Source of the DNA: Algoriphagus sp. | GTDB lineage: Bacteria; Bacteroidota; Bacteroidia; Cytophagales; Cyclobacteriaceae | DNA length: 64,000 nt | Assembly: GCF_013373065.1 (NCBI RefSeq) | Contig: NZ_JABXIN010000015.1 | Span: 124,001-188,000 of the forward strand | Reading direction: 5' to 3' | Shown here: in pieces, positions 26,307-35,439 of the stretch | How the letters are laid out: the number at the start of each line of letters is the position of its first letter | How positions within the stretch are numbered: the stretch's first letter is position 1 | Program-made: the position numbers and the translations under genes | The notes under the pieces: model-generated | Told to the model about the DNA's origin: nothing | What the model saw: the letters and a program-made list of their open reading frames with translations, nothing else | The model's database searches: none

Positions 26307-26362
26307 GATAGAATTTTGATGACAATCCAAATAGGCCTAATTTTCAAGAAGATTTATAACAC

Positions 26363-26854
26363 ATGAGCGAAGTTCTCAACGATAAGCAAATCCGAAAAAA
26401 AGTCACTCGAATGGCTTATGAGATTTATGAACGAAATCTCCAAACTGCAGGAGTTGTGTTTGCAGGGGTATCAGGTATGGGCTTGATCCTTTCCAACCTT
26501 CTTGCAAGTGAACTTAGAACGATTTCAGACCTTTCGGTTGAAGAACTGGAAGTGAAGCTAGATAAGTCTAATATATCCCAATCTAAGATTTCCCTTTCCC
26601 GAGAGCTAGATTTAAGTGGGAAAAGTTTAATTCTTGTCGATGATGTTCTCAATACAGGGCGGACAGTAGCGTATGCAATGAAGCCTTTTTTGGAGGAAGA
26701 TATTAGTAAAATGGAATTGGCTGTTTTGGTAAATCGTGCTCATGGCCTTTTTCCGCTACGACCTGATTATACAGGTTATGAGCTTGCCACTACGCTTAAT
26801 GAACATATTCAGGTAGACCTTTCAGGATCCCAATATTCAGTACACCTTCTTTAA
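26363..26854 (+). CDS. PyrR-like phosphoribosyltransferase
   Basis: 163 residues. The PRPP signature VDDVLNTGRT lies at 92-101, and LAVLVNRAHGLFPLRPDYTG closely follows the PyrR pattern. PyrR proteins are UPRT-like and in some bacteria regulate pyr mRNA. No pyr gene is nearby, so a regulatory role is not supported here. It sits between rsgA and panB, 6 bp before panB. Confidence 0.85.
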   Translation: MSEVLNDKQIRKKVTRMAYEIYERNLQTAGVVFAGVSGMGLILSNLLASELRTISDLSVEELEVKLDKSNISQSKISLSRELDLSGKSLILVDDVLNTGRTVAYAMKPFLEEDISKMELAVLVNRAHGLFPLRPDYTGYELATTLNEHIQVDLSGSQYSVHLL

Positions 26855-26860
26855 TTTTCT

Positions 26861-27682
26861 ATGTCAGTTCACGCAAAGTCTCCGATAAAACGAGTGACCA
26901 CCCATATCCTTCAGGAAATGAAAGATAGGGGAGAAAAGATTTCAATGTTGACTGCCTATGATTATTCCATGGCAAAAATTGTGGATCGAGCCGGAATTGA
27001 TATTGTTTTGGTCGGTGATTCTGCCTCCAATGTCATGGCGGGTCACGAAACGACTTTGCCGATTACGTTGGATCAGATGATTTACCATGCGTCTTCTGTA
27101 GTCCGAGCAGTGGGGCGCGCATTTATTGTGGTTGACATTCCTTTCGGTCACTATCAGGGAAATAGTTCAGAGGCTTTACGGTCTGCTATTCGGATCATGA
27201 AAGAGTCAGGAGCCCATGCGGTAAAGGTTGAAGGTGGTTCAGAAATCAAAGAATCAGTAAGCAGGATTTTGAGTGCAGGGGTACCTGTTATGGGGCATTT
27301 GGGGCTCACTCCTCAATCTATTTATAAATTTGGGACCTATACGGTTCGAGCTAAAGAAGAGGCAGAAGCTCAAAAATTATTGGAGGATGCCAAGTTGCTT
27401 GAAGAATGCGGATGTTTCGCCATTGTACTTGAGAAAATCCCTGCATCCTTAGCCAAAAAAGTTGCAGAAAGTGTTCGAATCCCGGTGATTGGAATAGGTG
27501 CTGGTCCTGATGTCGATGGTCAAGTTTTGGTCATGCACGATATGCTGGGGATAACGCAAGAATTCAAACCCCGGTTTTTACGTCAATACGCAGATTTACA
27601 GTTTATTATGACGGATGCCTTTCAAAATTATATTAAGGACGTCAAGGAAAGAAAATTCCCGAATGAATCTGAAAGCTACTAA
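26861..27682 (+). CDS. panB: 3-methyl-2-oxobutanoate hydroxymethyltransferase
   Basis: 273 residues. It contains [38 protein letters not shown] (metal-binding), [13 protein letters not shown], and [15 protein letters not shown], all PanB blocks. It makes ketopantoate, the first step to pantothenate and coenzyme A. Last gene of the waaA-rsgA-prt-panB run; its stop codon lies in the loop of a terminator hairpin. Confidence 0.98.
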   Translation: MSVHAKSPIKRVTTHILQEMKDRGEKISMLTAYDYSMAKIVDRAGIDIVLVGDSASNVMAGHETTLPITLDQMIYHASSVVRAVGRAFIVVDIPFGHYQGNSSEALRSAIRIMKESGAHAVKVEGGSEIKESVSRILSAGVPVMGHLGLTPQSIYKFGTYTVRAKEEAEAQKLLEDAKLLEECGCFAIVLEKIPASLAKKVAESVRIPVIGIGAGPDVDGQVLVMHDMLGITQEFKPRFLRQYADLQFIMTDAFQNYIKDVKERKFPNESESY

Positions 27683-27697
27683 TCGGTAGCTTTTTTT
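27672..27697 (+). terminator. panB terminator
   Basis: AAAGCTAC / GTAGCTTT stem (27672-27693) with the panB stop codon in the loop, followed by a T run. Confidence 0.8.
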
Positions 27698-27713
27698 CTT
27701 TTTACACATTTAC

Positions 27714-27750
27714 CTATCATAAAAAAAGCCATCTTTAAATAGATGGCTTT
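27714..27750 (-). terminator. lipA terminator
   Basis: On the minus strand AAAGCCATCT-ATTTAA-AGATGGCTTT (27750-27725) runs into a T run, placed just after the lipA stop. Confidence 0.8.
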
Positions 27751-27755
27751 TAGAT

Positions 27756-28634
27756 TTATACGTTTACGTGACGCTCGGCATGGTAAGAAGAGCGGACAAG
27801 CGGACCGGACTCTACATATTTCAACCCTCTCCTTAATCCCTCTTCACGGTAATGATCAAATAAATCTGGGTGAATAAATTCAGCTACCTCTATGTGCATT
27901 TTCGTAGGCTGTAAGTATTGGCCCAAAGTTAAAATATCGCAACCATGGGCGACGAGATCGTCCATAGCTTTGTAAACTTCCTCTTTGGTTTCTCCCAATC
28001 CCAGCATGATGCCGGTTTTAGTTCGTTTACCGTATTCTTTGGTAAGTTTGATCTGTTCTAGGGACCTTGCATATTTCGCCTGTGGGCGAACCCGTCGGTA
28101 AAGACTCTCAACAGTTTCCATGTTGTGAGAAACCACTTCTTGACCACCGCTAATCATTCTGTAAAGCGCATCCCAATTTGCTTTCACGTCCGGGATTAGA
28201 GTTTCGATGGTAGTTTCGGGTGATAATTCTTTTGTCTGAACGACCGTTTGATACCAAATTTCGGCACCCCGATCTTTCAACTCATCTCTATTTACCGAAG
28301 TTATTACAGCATGCTTCACCCCCATTAATTTAATGGCCTCTGCTACTCTGCGAGGTTCATCTTGATCATACTCAGGGGGTCTTCCAGTTGCTACTGCACA
28401 GAAGGAACAAGATCGGGTACAAACATTTCCTAAAATCATGAAAGTTGCCGTACCTGCTCCCCAGCATTCACCCATGTTTGGGCAATTACCGCTTTCGCAG
28501 ATCGTATGAAGTTTATGTTGGTCTACGAGTTTGCGAACTTTAGCATATTCTTTACCCACTGGAAGTTTAACTCGGAGCCAATCTGGCTTTTTTCTTCGAG
28601 TAGCTTCTTCTGAAATTACGGGTAGTTCGATCAT
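27756..28634 (-). CDS. lipA: Lipoyl synthase
   Basis: 292 residues. It has the auxiliary cluster ligands Cys46, Cys51 and Cys57 ([14 protein letters not shown]) and the radical-SAM cluster Cys72, Cys76 and Cys79 (CTRSCSFC), plus the C-terminal [10 protein letters not shown]. It inserts sulfur into octanoyl groups on lipoyl-dependent enzymes. It is transcribed alone, with a TAATTTTG -7 box 20 bp upstream of the ATG. Confidence 0.98.
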   Translation of the reverse strand: MIELPVISEEATRRKKPDWLRVKLPVGKEYAKVRKLVDQHKLHTICESGNCPNMGECWGAGTATFMILGNVCTRSCSFCAVATGRPPEYDQDEPRRVAEAIKLMGVKHAVITSVNRDELKDRGAEIWYQTVVQTKELSPETTIETLIPDVKANWDALYRMISGGQEVVSHNMETVESLYRRVRPQAKYARSLEQIKLTKEYGKRTKTGIMLGLGETKEEVYKAMDDLVAHGCDILTLGQYLQPTKMHIEVAEFIHPDLFDHYREEGLRRGLKYVESGPLVRSSYHAERHVNV

Positions 28635-28653
28635 GTCATTAGAATTTTCAGGT

Positions 28654-28661
28654 CAAAATTA
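28654..28661 (-). promoter_or_regulatory. -7 box upstream of lipA
   Basis: TAATTTTG on the minus strand is an exact TAnnTTTG match about 20 bp before the lipA ATG, giving a short leader. No clear -33 element. Confidence 0.45.
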
Positions 28662-28688
28662 GGTCTATTTCTGGGAAAAACCAGCTGC

Positions 28689-29423
28689 TTATTTCCGGAA
28701 CCCATAATAGAAGGTAAAATAGACAGACTGAAAAAGCTGTCTATTTTCTGTTGTCGGAATTAATGGTATTTCCTTCGTGAAACCTTCAATCATGTAACCA
28801 AGTTCCAAACCGGTCACATTACTTCGGAATACTCCAAATTCCAAATTTACAGCTGCTTTCACATTGGCTCCAATGGCTAATTCAGATTCTCCTAAACCTT
28901 CAAATAAGCGTCCAGTGCCCAGAATATTGAATCTGCTTTGATGAACCTCAGGATTGTATTGCTCACGTACTGTCTCCAAGCGATTAATCGCATACTCAAT
29001 GTAGTAGGGGGCAATAAGCCCAAGGCTTGGACCAACAGCTGCTAAAGCAGAGACCTGAACTCCTTGATTCGGAGCCTTTTTAAAAAGGATCACTTCTCGT
29101 CCATATTGTGGGCGAATCGAATAGAGGTAATTGGATTTTCCGAAAATATAGCTGTTGCCAAGTACCGTGTTGTATCGTACCTCTTTAGGGTTTTTGACAT
29201 TGGAAAGTTCTAAGGAAAAAAAACTGAATTGTTCATCAGTAATTCTGGTTCCAACTTTAAAAAATAATCCTCCGATTAGTCCTCCATTGGTGTTTTTATT
29301 CAAGCCGAAAACGTATTCCTTGTCATATTCGTAATTCCCGGCATCTTCCCGCTGGGCAAAGGCTTCCGACAAAAATAAAACGGAGCTGATTCCAACAAGC
29401 AATATTGTTTTTAGAAACTTCAT
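28689..29423 (-). CDS. Secreted, probable outer-membrane protein of unknown function
   Basis: 244 residues with a signal peptide (KFLKTILLVGISSVLFLSEA, cleavage near AFA-Q). The mature part has alternating polar and hydrophobic strands rich in Gly, Tyr and Phe (GLIGGLFFKVGTRI, NVTGLELGYMIEGF) and ends in SVYFTFYYGFRK, typical of a small beta-barrel. I do not recognise the family. It lies 54 bp upstream of lipA on the same strand. Likely envelope structural role; no specific function can be claimed. Confidence 0.7.
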   Translation of the reverse strand: MKFLKTILLVGISSVLFLSEAFAQREDAGNYEYDKEYVFGLNKNTNGGLIGGLFFKVGTRITDEQFSFFSLELSNVKNPKEVRYNTVLGNSYIFGKSNYLYSIRPQYGREVILFKKAPNQGVQVSALAAVGPSLGLIAPYYIEYAINRLETVREQYNPEVHQSRFNILGTGRLFEGLGESELAIGANVKAAVNLEFGVFRSNVTGLELGYMIEGFTKEIPLIPTTENRQLFQSVYFTFYYGFRK

Positions 29424-29557
29424 ATGAGGAAATATTAACCTATTTTTGGTTAAAGTATTAAACTGATTTTAAAAGTAAGAGTTTAGACTCGTGATAAAAA
29501 GAAGGTTAAATGAATTTTCGGGTTCAGCTAGCCAGATAAAAATAAACCCAAATATCA

Positions 29558-30466
29558 ATGTGTTTTTTATTTACAAGCTTCAAAGAATGGAAGGCTTACT
29601 GTGAATCCCATAGTGAAAGTCTTGATGAATCCGTGATAGGATATGAGTGCGAACAAAAGGGAGCTACACCTGAAAAAGTTCATGAGGGACTTTTGCATGC
29701 TTATCAGGTCATGAAGGAGGCTGTGCATACAGGACTTGAAAAAGATATGAAGTCTCGCTCAGGGATGATTGATAATGGTGCAAAAAAAGTTTTTAATCAT
29801 CCCTTGACGGTTTTGTCTCCAGAGTTCCAAAAGCTGATTTCTAGAGCTTTGGCAGCTAAGGAAGTTAATTCTTGTATGGGAAGGGTGGTAGCAGCACCAA
29901 CCGCGGGAGCCTCAGGGATTTTACCAGGTACGATGGTGACCTTGCAGGAAATACATGAATTGACTGATGATCAAATTATCAAGGGCTTATTAGTTGGGGC
30001 AGGAATTGCCTTGATTATAGAGCAAAAGGCCAGTTTAGCAGGAGCTGTAGGAGGTTGTCAGGCAGAGACGGGTTCTGCTGCGGCGATGGCAGCGGGAGCG
30101 ATTGTTTATTGTCTTGGAGGATCAGTTGATCAAGTTTTCAATGCGGTAGCAATTACCATTCAATGTATGCTTGGATTAGTTTGTGATCCAGTAGCAGGAT
30201 TGGTTGAAGTTCCTTGCGTAGTTCGAAATGCCAGTGCTGCAAGTATTGCATTTAGCTCTGCTCAAATAGCTCTTGCCAGTGTCGATGCAGTAATTCCTGT
30301 AGATGAATGCATAGAGGCAATGGGTGAAATAGGTGCTTCTATGGAAAGTCGATACAAAGAGACTGCCCTGGGAGGATTGGCGGCAACACTTACAGGTCAA
30401 GAAATTTCAAATCGAGTTTTAATACAGGATATTGAGATTTTGCCTGATGAGGAGTTACCCGAATAG
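29558..30466 (+). CDS. sdaA: L-serine ammonia-lyase, iron-sulfur type, alpha subunit
   Basis: 302 residues matching the alpha (catalytic) part of Fe-S L-serine dehydratase: SCMGRVVAAPTAGASGILPG, GAVGGCQAETGSAAAMAAG and MLGLVCDPVAGLVEVPCVVR. Three conserved cysteines, Cys167, Cys209 and Cys220, are likely 4Fe-4S ligands. It turns serine into pyruvate and ammonia. The beta part, which is fused at the N-terminus in one-chain enzymes, is absent and not encoded next door, so a separate beta gene elsewhere is expected. Confidence 0.92.
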   Translation: MCFLFTSFKEWKAYCESHSESLDESVIGYECEQKGATPEKVHEGLLHAYQVMKEAVHTGLEKDMKSRSGMIDNGAKKVFNHPLTVLSPEFQKLISRALAAKEVNSCMGRVVAAPTAGASGILPGTMVTLQEIHELTDDQIIKGLLVGAGIALIIEQKASLAGAVGGCQAETGSAAAMAAGAIVYCLGGSVDQVFNAVAITIQCMLGLVCDPVAGLVEVPCVVRNASAASIAFSSAQIALASVDAVIPVDECIEAMGEIGASMESRYKETALGGLAATLTGQEISNRVLIQDIEILPDEELPE

Positions 30467-30913
30467 ACTGTTCAAAAGTGGGATTTGAAGTAATTGGTCT
30501 ATTGTCAAACTGAAAATAGTCGCCCAAAAAAGCGCACTCCAAAACATATGAAAATAGATTTTGCGTTTTTTACTTCCAAATGATACTAAAATCAGGGTAC
30601 CTCCTATTGGAGTAAAAATCAGTGGAGTAAAAAACGCAATTCCTATTTCCCCGTATTTTTTCCAAATGCTTACGATCTTCCTATTCCTAGGGGTAAATAC
30701 CGGTTTTTGCTTTCGAATTCGTAACAATAGTTTTTCCTTGAATTTTTTGCCGATAAGAGTAAAAATGAACACGCTCGACATCATGCTGGCTACGGTTACC
30801 AAGATGGTTGTACTGACTCCAAATCCAGCAGCTGGAGCAAGTACTGGTCCAGCAATGAACTTGAAATAACCTAAGAAATAGATTCCCAAAAGGCTAATAA
30901 TCGATTCACTCAT
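30455..30913 (-). CDS. Small multidrug-export family membrane protein (putative)
   Basis: Start taken at ATG 30913, which overlaps the stop of the antiporter gene (ATGA), giving 152 residues. It resembles the Sm_multidrug_ex family: IISLLGIYFLGYFKFIAGP at the front, then IGIAFFTPLIFTPIGGTLIL, and about four membrane segments. Transport of drugs is the family label and is poorly proven; the real substrate is unknown. It is translationally coupled to the Ca/Na antiporter gene. Its 3' end overlaps the sdaA 3' end by 12 bp, convergent. Confidence 0.7.
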   Translation of the reverse strand: MSESIISLLGIYFLGYFKFIAGPVLAPAAGFGVSTTILVTVASMMSSVFIFTLIGKKFKEKLLLRIRKQKPVFTPRNRKIVSIWKKYGEIGIAFFTPLIFTPIGGTLILVSFGSKKRKIYFHMFWSALFWATIFSLTIDQLLQIPLLNSLFG

Positions 30914-31851
30914 AGCAGGAAGAATAAGTAAGCGCAATAGGCAAACAATAAGATGGATCCCTCGAGTTTCGAAATCTGCATTTTAGTTCTCATTAGAGGA
31001 AATAATAATATGGTGATTCCGATCATCCACCAGAAGTCCACATTGATGAATGCATCAGCAACGGAAATAGGTTGAATGATTGCTGTCAATCCAATAATGG
31101 AAAGAATATTCATGATGTTACTTCCTAAAATATTTCCAAGGGCCATATCGGTTTCTTTTGCGATAGCAGCCATGACAGAGGTGATTAATTCAGGAAGACT
31201 TGTTCCTATTGCAATAATGGTTACACCGATGATTCGTTCAGGAACCCCATAGTTTCGTGAAATAAGGACAGCGTTTTCCACTAAAAGCTCTGAGCCAAAA
31301 TAAAGGCCTACAATTCCAATAAGAAAAAGCCCCACAGCCATCCACCAAGACAGTTTTTTAACTTGCTCGATTTCCTCTTCTACTTCTTTGAATTGCTCAG
31401 CAGCTCCTTTTTTCTCTAGCCAAAAAAGGTAAAAATTAAAAATGATAAATAGGGTAAATAAAACAATCCCTTCCCATCGCTCAACGTTTCTATTCAAACT
31501 GACGAATAAAAAAAGAAGGGTGACAGCAAGTGTGATTAAATATTCAAATCGGATGAGTCTTCTACTGATTTTGATAGGATAAAAGATGCCACTTAGTCCT
31601 AATACCAGGCCAATGTTGGCAATATTTGATCCGACGACATTACCTATGGAAATGTCGCTATTTCCTTTAAGTGCAGCGTTGACACTTACGAGGAGCTCAG
31701 GTGCAGAAGTCCCAAAAGCAACTATTGTTAACCCAATTAACCCAGCACTCATTCCTAGTTTAACTGCAATTCCGGAAGCTCCATCTACCAGAAATTTCCC
31801 TCCTAATAAAAGGATGATTAACCCAAGAGCTAAAAGAAAATATGCAGACAT
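30910..31851 (-). CDS. Calcium/sodium antiporter (CaCA family, YrbG-like)
   Basis: 313 residues, about ten membrane helices. It contains the two inverted alpha repeats GTSAPELLVSVNAALKGNSD and GTSLPELITSVMAAIAKETD, each followed by a GN-GSNI-N motif (GNVVGSNIANIG, GNILGSNIMNIL), which together form the cation site. It exchanges calcium for sodium or protons across the inner membrane. It lies 5 bp after upp on the minus strand and is coupled to the small membrane exporter gene. Confidence 0.95.
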   Translation of the reverse strand: MSAYFLLALGLIILLLGGKFLVDGASGIAVKLGMSAGLIGLTIVAFGTSAPELLVSVNAALKGNSDISIGNVVGSNIANIGLVLGLSGIFYPIKISRRLIRFEYLITLAVTLLFLFVSLNRNVERWEGIVLFTLFIIFNFYLFWLEKKGAAEQFKEVEEEIEQVKKLSWWMAVGLFLIGIVGLYFGSELLVENAVLISRNYGVPERIIGVTIIAIGTSLPELITSVMAAIAKETDMALGNILGSNIMNILSIIGLTAIIQPISVADAFINVDFWWMIGITILLFPLMRTKMQISKLEGSILLFAYCAYLFFLL

Positions 31852-31856
31852 AAAGA

Positions 31857-32501
31857 TTATAATTTAGGACCAAAGGCTAGGTCTCCAGCATCTCCCAAAC
31901 CTGGTAGGATGTAAGAATGCTCATTTAAACCATTGTCTACAGCTCCAATCCAAAATTGGTGAGGAATGGAAAGATTTTCTTGAATGTATTTTATCCCTTC
32001 CGGGGCTGCGACGGCACAAGCTATGTGGATTTTTTTTGGAGTCCCATTTTTTAAAAGACTTTGAATGGAGCTTATAAAAGATTTTCCTGTAGCCAACATT
32101 GGGTCCGCCAGGATTAGTGTTTTACCTTCAATTGATGGACTTGCACAATATCCTAGATGGATTTCTATTGATTCTTTGGATTCCTCTGATCGGAAAGCTC
32201 CGATAAAGCCATTTTCTGCTGAATCAAAAAATTCTAAAAATCCCTGATAGAAGGGGAGAGACGCCCTTAATACAGTGATTAACACAATTTTTTCGTCCAA
32301 TCGAAGGGCGTTGGTTTTTATCAAAGGCGTTTGAATAGATTCAATTTTATAGTTGAGATTTTTGGAGATCTCATAAGCCAAAATTTCGCCAAGTCGTTTA
32401 AGATTTAATCGAAACCGCATCGCGTCTTTCTGGATATTTACATCCCTAAGTTCCGATAGAAATTGATTGGCAATGGAAGGTGTGTCGGCTAAAACAAACA
32501 T
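31857..32501 (-). CDS. upp: Uracil phosphoribosyltransferase
   Basis: 214 residues. The PRPP loop reads LILADPMLATGKSFISSI and the uracil-binding signature YILPGLGDAGDLAFG is at the C-terminus. It salvages uracil to UMP. First gene of the minus-strand run upp, antiporter, small exporter. Confidence 0.95.
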   Translation of the reverse strand: MFVLADTPSIANQFLSELRDVNIQKDAMRFRLNLKRLGEILAYEISKNLNYKIESIQTPLIKTNALRLDEKIVLITVLRASLPFYQGFLEFFDSAENGFIGAFRSEESKESIEIHLGYCASPSIEGKTLILADPMLATGKSFISSIQSLLKNGTPKKIHIACAVAAPEGIKYIQENLSIPHQFWIGAVDNGLNEHSYILPGLGDAGDLAFGPKL

Positions 32502-32520
32502 AAGACGAATTTAATAGAAA

Positions 32521-32550
32521 AAACCCAGCTTTAGGAAAGGCTGGGTTTTT
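32521..32550 (-). terminator. Terminator after the first ompA-like gene
   Basis: AACCCAGC / GCTGGGTT stem (32521-32548) with T runs on both sides; on the minus strand it closes the OmpA gene ending at 32570. Confidence 0.75.
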
Positions 32551-32569
32551 CAAATAGTAGGTTGGTTGA

Positions 32570-33862
32570 TTATTTTATTTCAAAAGAAGTTCTCCTCGCA
32601 AGTTGTCGAGCATCTGGGGAATTTTTGTCAACACTTGTGTCCTCTCCGTAACCTTTATAGGTTAGCCTGCCAGCATCAATACCTGAGGCAATGAGTAAAT
32701 CGTAAACAGCTTTTGCTCTTCGCTCTGAAAGTTTAATGTTGTAATCTTCAGACCCCAATTCATCAGCATAGCCTTTTATTTCTAGTGATGTTCCTGGGTT
32801 CTTTTTCAAGAAGTTTGAAACAAACTGTACAGCTGAAACAGAGAACTGAAGTGGCTTGGAAGAATCAAACGCGAAATAAACGTTCAAGTAATTATCATCA
32901 ATTGCTTTTTGAAGATAATCTACAGGGTTTGCAATTTCTTCAATTGGGCAACCTCTATTAGAACTAGGTCCAGGTAGAAAAGGGCAGTTGTCTTCATGGT
33001 CTGGCAATCCATCGCTATCTGAATCTAAAGTTATACCAAAAGAGTTCACTCTGGCTTGAGCTGGAGTATTGGGTTCTTTGTCTAAATAATCAGGAATTCC
33101 ATCTCCATCAGAGTCCTTCAACATATCCTTGATTTCACCAATTTGAGTTGCAAGCTCTTCTTTTGTTGCATACTTATCTGCGGCAATGTACCAGTCTGCA
33201 TGCTCTTCTTGAGATCCTAAATAGAAGTTTAAGCCAATTGTTCCGGTCCACCATCCCCCAGGAGCGTGGACAAAAGGGTTTGCTGGAGGGTTTGGCTGAA
33301 CGGAGGCATTATAGCTATTTCCGTCAAAGGTGTATGTCTGTCGACCGTTATGGATATAAGTAATATCTCCAGTTAAAGCTAAATGCTCTGTAAGCTTATA
33401 CTGGGTAGTAATTCCTGAAATAATGTTATAAACGTAATCGGCTTCTTGATTGTAAATAGTTTGTTCATAACTCAATCTTCCAAATCCTGTCCCAAAATGT
33501 GCTAGCAAACCTAGTTTTCTTGAAAATTTTTCAAAATTTAGCATCCGACCTGCATTCATGACCATTTGGGCGTTCGCTCTTATATAGTTGGTTGTGAATT
33601 CAGGGCTTTCTCCGGCTACTTCATTGAATTTTCCGAAACCAAAATCCCCTTTTAATCCAAAATATTCATTGAACATGAATCTAGCTCCTAAATCAGCATG
33701 ACCTATGTTGAGAGTAGGAGAGAAATATCCTGGGGTTAGAGGTCCCATAGATTTGTTGAAGCCTCCATTTACTTCTAACGACCATCGATTGAATTCTTTT
33801 TGAGCATAGGAGATTTGACTAATCCCTAATGCTAAAAAAGCAACAAAACAAAACTTTTTCAT
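32570..33862 (-). CDS. OmpA family outer-membrane protein with calcium-type repeats (paralogue 1)
   Basis: 430 residues. A signal peptide (KKFCFVAFLALGISQISYA) is followed by an N-terminal beta-barrel of about 200 residues and a linker with acidic calcium-type repeats (DSDGDGIPDYLDKEPNTP and DSDSDGLPDHEDNCP). A C-terminal OmpA peptidoglycan-binding domain has IKGYADELGSEDYNIKLSER and GYGEDTSVDKNSPDARQLAR. It anchors the outer membrane to peptidoglycan. It is a close paralogue of the next gene upstream (33982-35268). It has its own -7 box. Confidence 0.93.
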   Translation of the reverse strand: MKKFCFVAFLALGISQISYAQKEFNRWSLEVNGGFNKSMGPLTPGYFSPTLNIGHADLGARFMFNEYFGLKGDFGFGKFNEVAGESPEFTTNYIRANAQMVMNAGRMLNFEKFSRKLGLLAHFGTGFGRLSYEQTIYNQEADYVYNIISGITTQYKLTEHLALTGDITYIHNGRQTYTFDGNSYNASVQPNPPANPFVHAPGGWWTGTIGLNFYLGSQEEHADWYIAADKYATKEELATQIGEIKDMLKDSDGDGIPDYLDKEPNTPAQARVNSFGITLDSDSDGLPDHEDNCPFLPGPSSNRGCPIEEIANPVDYLQKAIDDNYLNVYFAFDSSKPLQFSVSAVQFVSNFLKKNPGTSLEIKGYADELGSEDYNIKLSERRAKAVYDLLIASGIDAGRLTYKGYGEDTSVDKNSPDARQLARRTSFEIK

Positions 33863-33893
33863 ATGATGTAACTTGATTGAAAGGATGATGAAT

Positions 33894-33901
33894 CAAAAGT
33901 A
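33894..33901 (-). promoter_or_regulatory. -7 box upstream of OmpA paralogue 1
   Basis: TACTTTTG on the minus strand, an exact TAnnTTTG match 31 bp before the ATG, indicates that this paralogue has its own promoter. Confidence 0.45.
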
Positions 33902-33930
33902 TCGATTTTATTTTTATCCTAGTAGGAAGC

Positions 33931-33960
33931 AAAAAAAATCCCACTCATTGAGCGGGATTT
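33931..33960 (-). terminator. Terminator after OmpA paralogue 2
   Basis: The minus strand reads AAATCCCGCTCAATGAGTGG GATTT and then a run of T: a strong stem (33936-33960) just after the stop at 33982. Confidence 0.8.
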
Positions 33961-33981
33961 AAATTTTTAAGAGCGAAGAAT

Positions 33982-35268
33982 TTATTTCACTTCGAAAGAA
34001 GCTCTCCTTGCCATTTGTCTTGCATCGGCAGAATCCTTATCTACGCTTGTATCTTCACCATATCCTTTATAGGATAGTCTAGATGCATCTACACCAGCAG
34101 CCACCATCAAATCGTATACTGCCTTAGCTCTTCTTTCAGAGAGCTTGATGTTATAATCTTCTGGCCCTAACTCGTCAGCATATCCTTTGATTTCTACGCT
34201 AACACCAGGGTTTCTCTTCAAGAAGTTAGCAACATAGTTTGCAGCACTTACGGAGTATCCAAGTGGCTTAGCACTATCAAATGCATAGTAAACGTTAACA
34301 TATCCATCATTGATAGCCTTCTTCAAGTAATCAACTTCTTCTCTTTCTTCTACTACAGGACATCCATTGGTAGAAGCAGGACCTGGCTGGAATGGACAGT
34401 TATCCATATGATCTGGGGTTCCGTCACCATCAGAATCAAGTGTAGTTCCAGTAGAATTAACTCTTGCTCCAGCTGGAGTATTTGGTTCTTTATCTAGGTA
34501 ATCAGGAACACCGTCACCATCAGAATCCTTCAACATATCTTTAATACCGTTGATCTGAGAAGCTAGTTCTTCCTTAGTTGCATACTTGTCAGCAGCGATA
34601 TACCAGTCTGCATGTTCTTCTTGAGACCCTAGGTAGAAGTTAAGTCCTAATGTACCAGTCCACCAAGTTCCGTTAGCTCCATAGAATCCGTTGTCTATAG
34701 AAGGTCTGATCGCTTGGGATCCATCCCAAGTAACAGTTTGACGACCATTCAAGATAGTAGAAATATCACCAACCAAAGCAATATTCTTGGAAAGCTTCAA
34801 CTGTGGAGTAATACCAAATATCAAGGTATATACATTGTCGTCGAAATCATTGAAAGTATTCAATTCAGGATTTACAAGACCAATACCCGCACCACCATGC
34901 AATAGAAGACCAAATGAACGGCTGAATGATTCAAAATTCATTACTCTACCGATGTTGGCAACACCTTGTAGGTTTAGTCTAAAGTATTTAGTGTCAAATG
35001 CTGGACTTTGAGAATCAGAACCTCTTGCTTCACGCATGGAACCGAAACCATAGTCTAGCTTCATGCCAAACTTTTCATTAAACATGTAACGTGCACCGAA
35101 CTCGATGTGTCCGAGATTAAGTGTAGGAGACAAGAATCCTCCTGCAATTGGAGCCATTGGTTTATTAAAACCTCCTCCAACTTCAAGCGACCATTTGTCG
35201 AATTCTTGGGCATTAGCTCCGAAAGCAAGCGCTCCGGCAACTAGAGATGAGAGTATTAGTTTTTTCAT
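33982..35268 (-). CDS. OmpA family outer-membrane protein with calcium-type repeats (paralogue 2)
   Basis: Start taken at ATG 35268 (signal peptide KKLILSSLVAGALAFGANA), giving 428 residues; the longer frame to 35316 would run into the promoter. Same architecture as paralogue 1: barrel, acidic repeats (DSDGDGVPDYLDKEPNTP, DSDGDGTPDHMDNCP) and an OmpA C-terminal domain with IKGYADELGPEDYNIKLSER. Tryptophan and glycine pattern of the barrel is shared (TLGLNFYLGSQEEHADWYIA occurs in near-identical form in both). A full promoter is visible upstream; this copy may be the more abundant one. Confidence 0.93.
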   Translation of the reverse strand: MKKLILSSLVAGALAFGANAQEFDKWSLEVGGGFNKPMAPIAGGFLSPTLNLGHIEFGARYMFNEKFGMKLDYGFGSMREARGSDSQSPAFDTKYFRLNLQGVANIGRVMNFESFSRSFGLLLHGGAGIGLVNPELNTFNDFDDNVYTLIFGITPQLKLSKNIALVGDISTILNGRQTVTWDGSQAIRPSIDNGFYGANGTWWTGTLGLNFYLGSQEEHADWYIAADKYATKEELASQINGIKDMLKDSDGDGVPDYLDKEPNTPAGARVNSTGTTLDSDGDGTPDHMDNCPFQPGPASTNGCPVVEEREEVDYLKKAINDGYVNVYYAFDSAKPLGYSVSAANYVANFLKRNPGVSVEIKGYADELGPEDYNIKLSERRAKAVYDLMVAAGVDASRLSYKGYGEDTSVDKDSADARQMARRASFEVK

Positions 35269-35315
35269 AACAAAAAATTTTTGTCCAAATTTTAAGTGTT
35301 TGATTGATGTGAGCA

Positions 35316-35345
35316 CAAATTTATAAACTTTTAACTTACTGCAAA
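35316..35345 (-). promoter_or_regulatory. Promoter of OmpA paralogue 2
   Basis: Minus strand: TTTG (35345-35342), 18 bases, TAAATTTG (35323-35316). Both boxes of the Bacteroidetes promoter are present, about 48 bp before the chosen ATG. Confidence 0.6.
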
Positions 35346-35439
35346 TCTAGATGAATTATTTAATTGTCGATTAGACGATTAAAATTTTCCATCGCATTTT
35401 TTGAATTTTCTTCCAAAATCTAACATAATTAATGCCAGA

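Noticed and set aside
26363-26854. PyrR-like gene as a regulator of pyrimidine genes
   Set aside because: No pyr genes or PyrR-binding leader are seen near it; only the transferase fold is supported.
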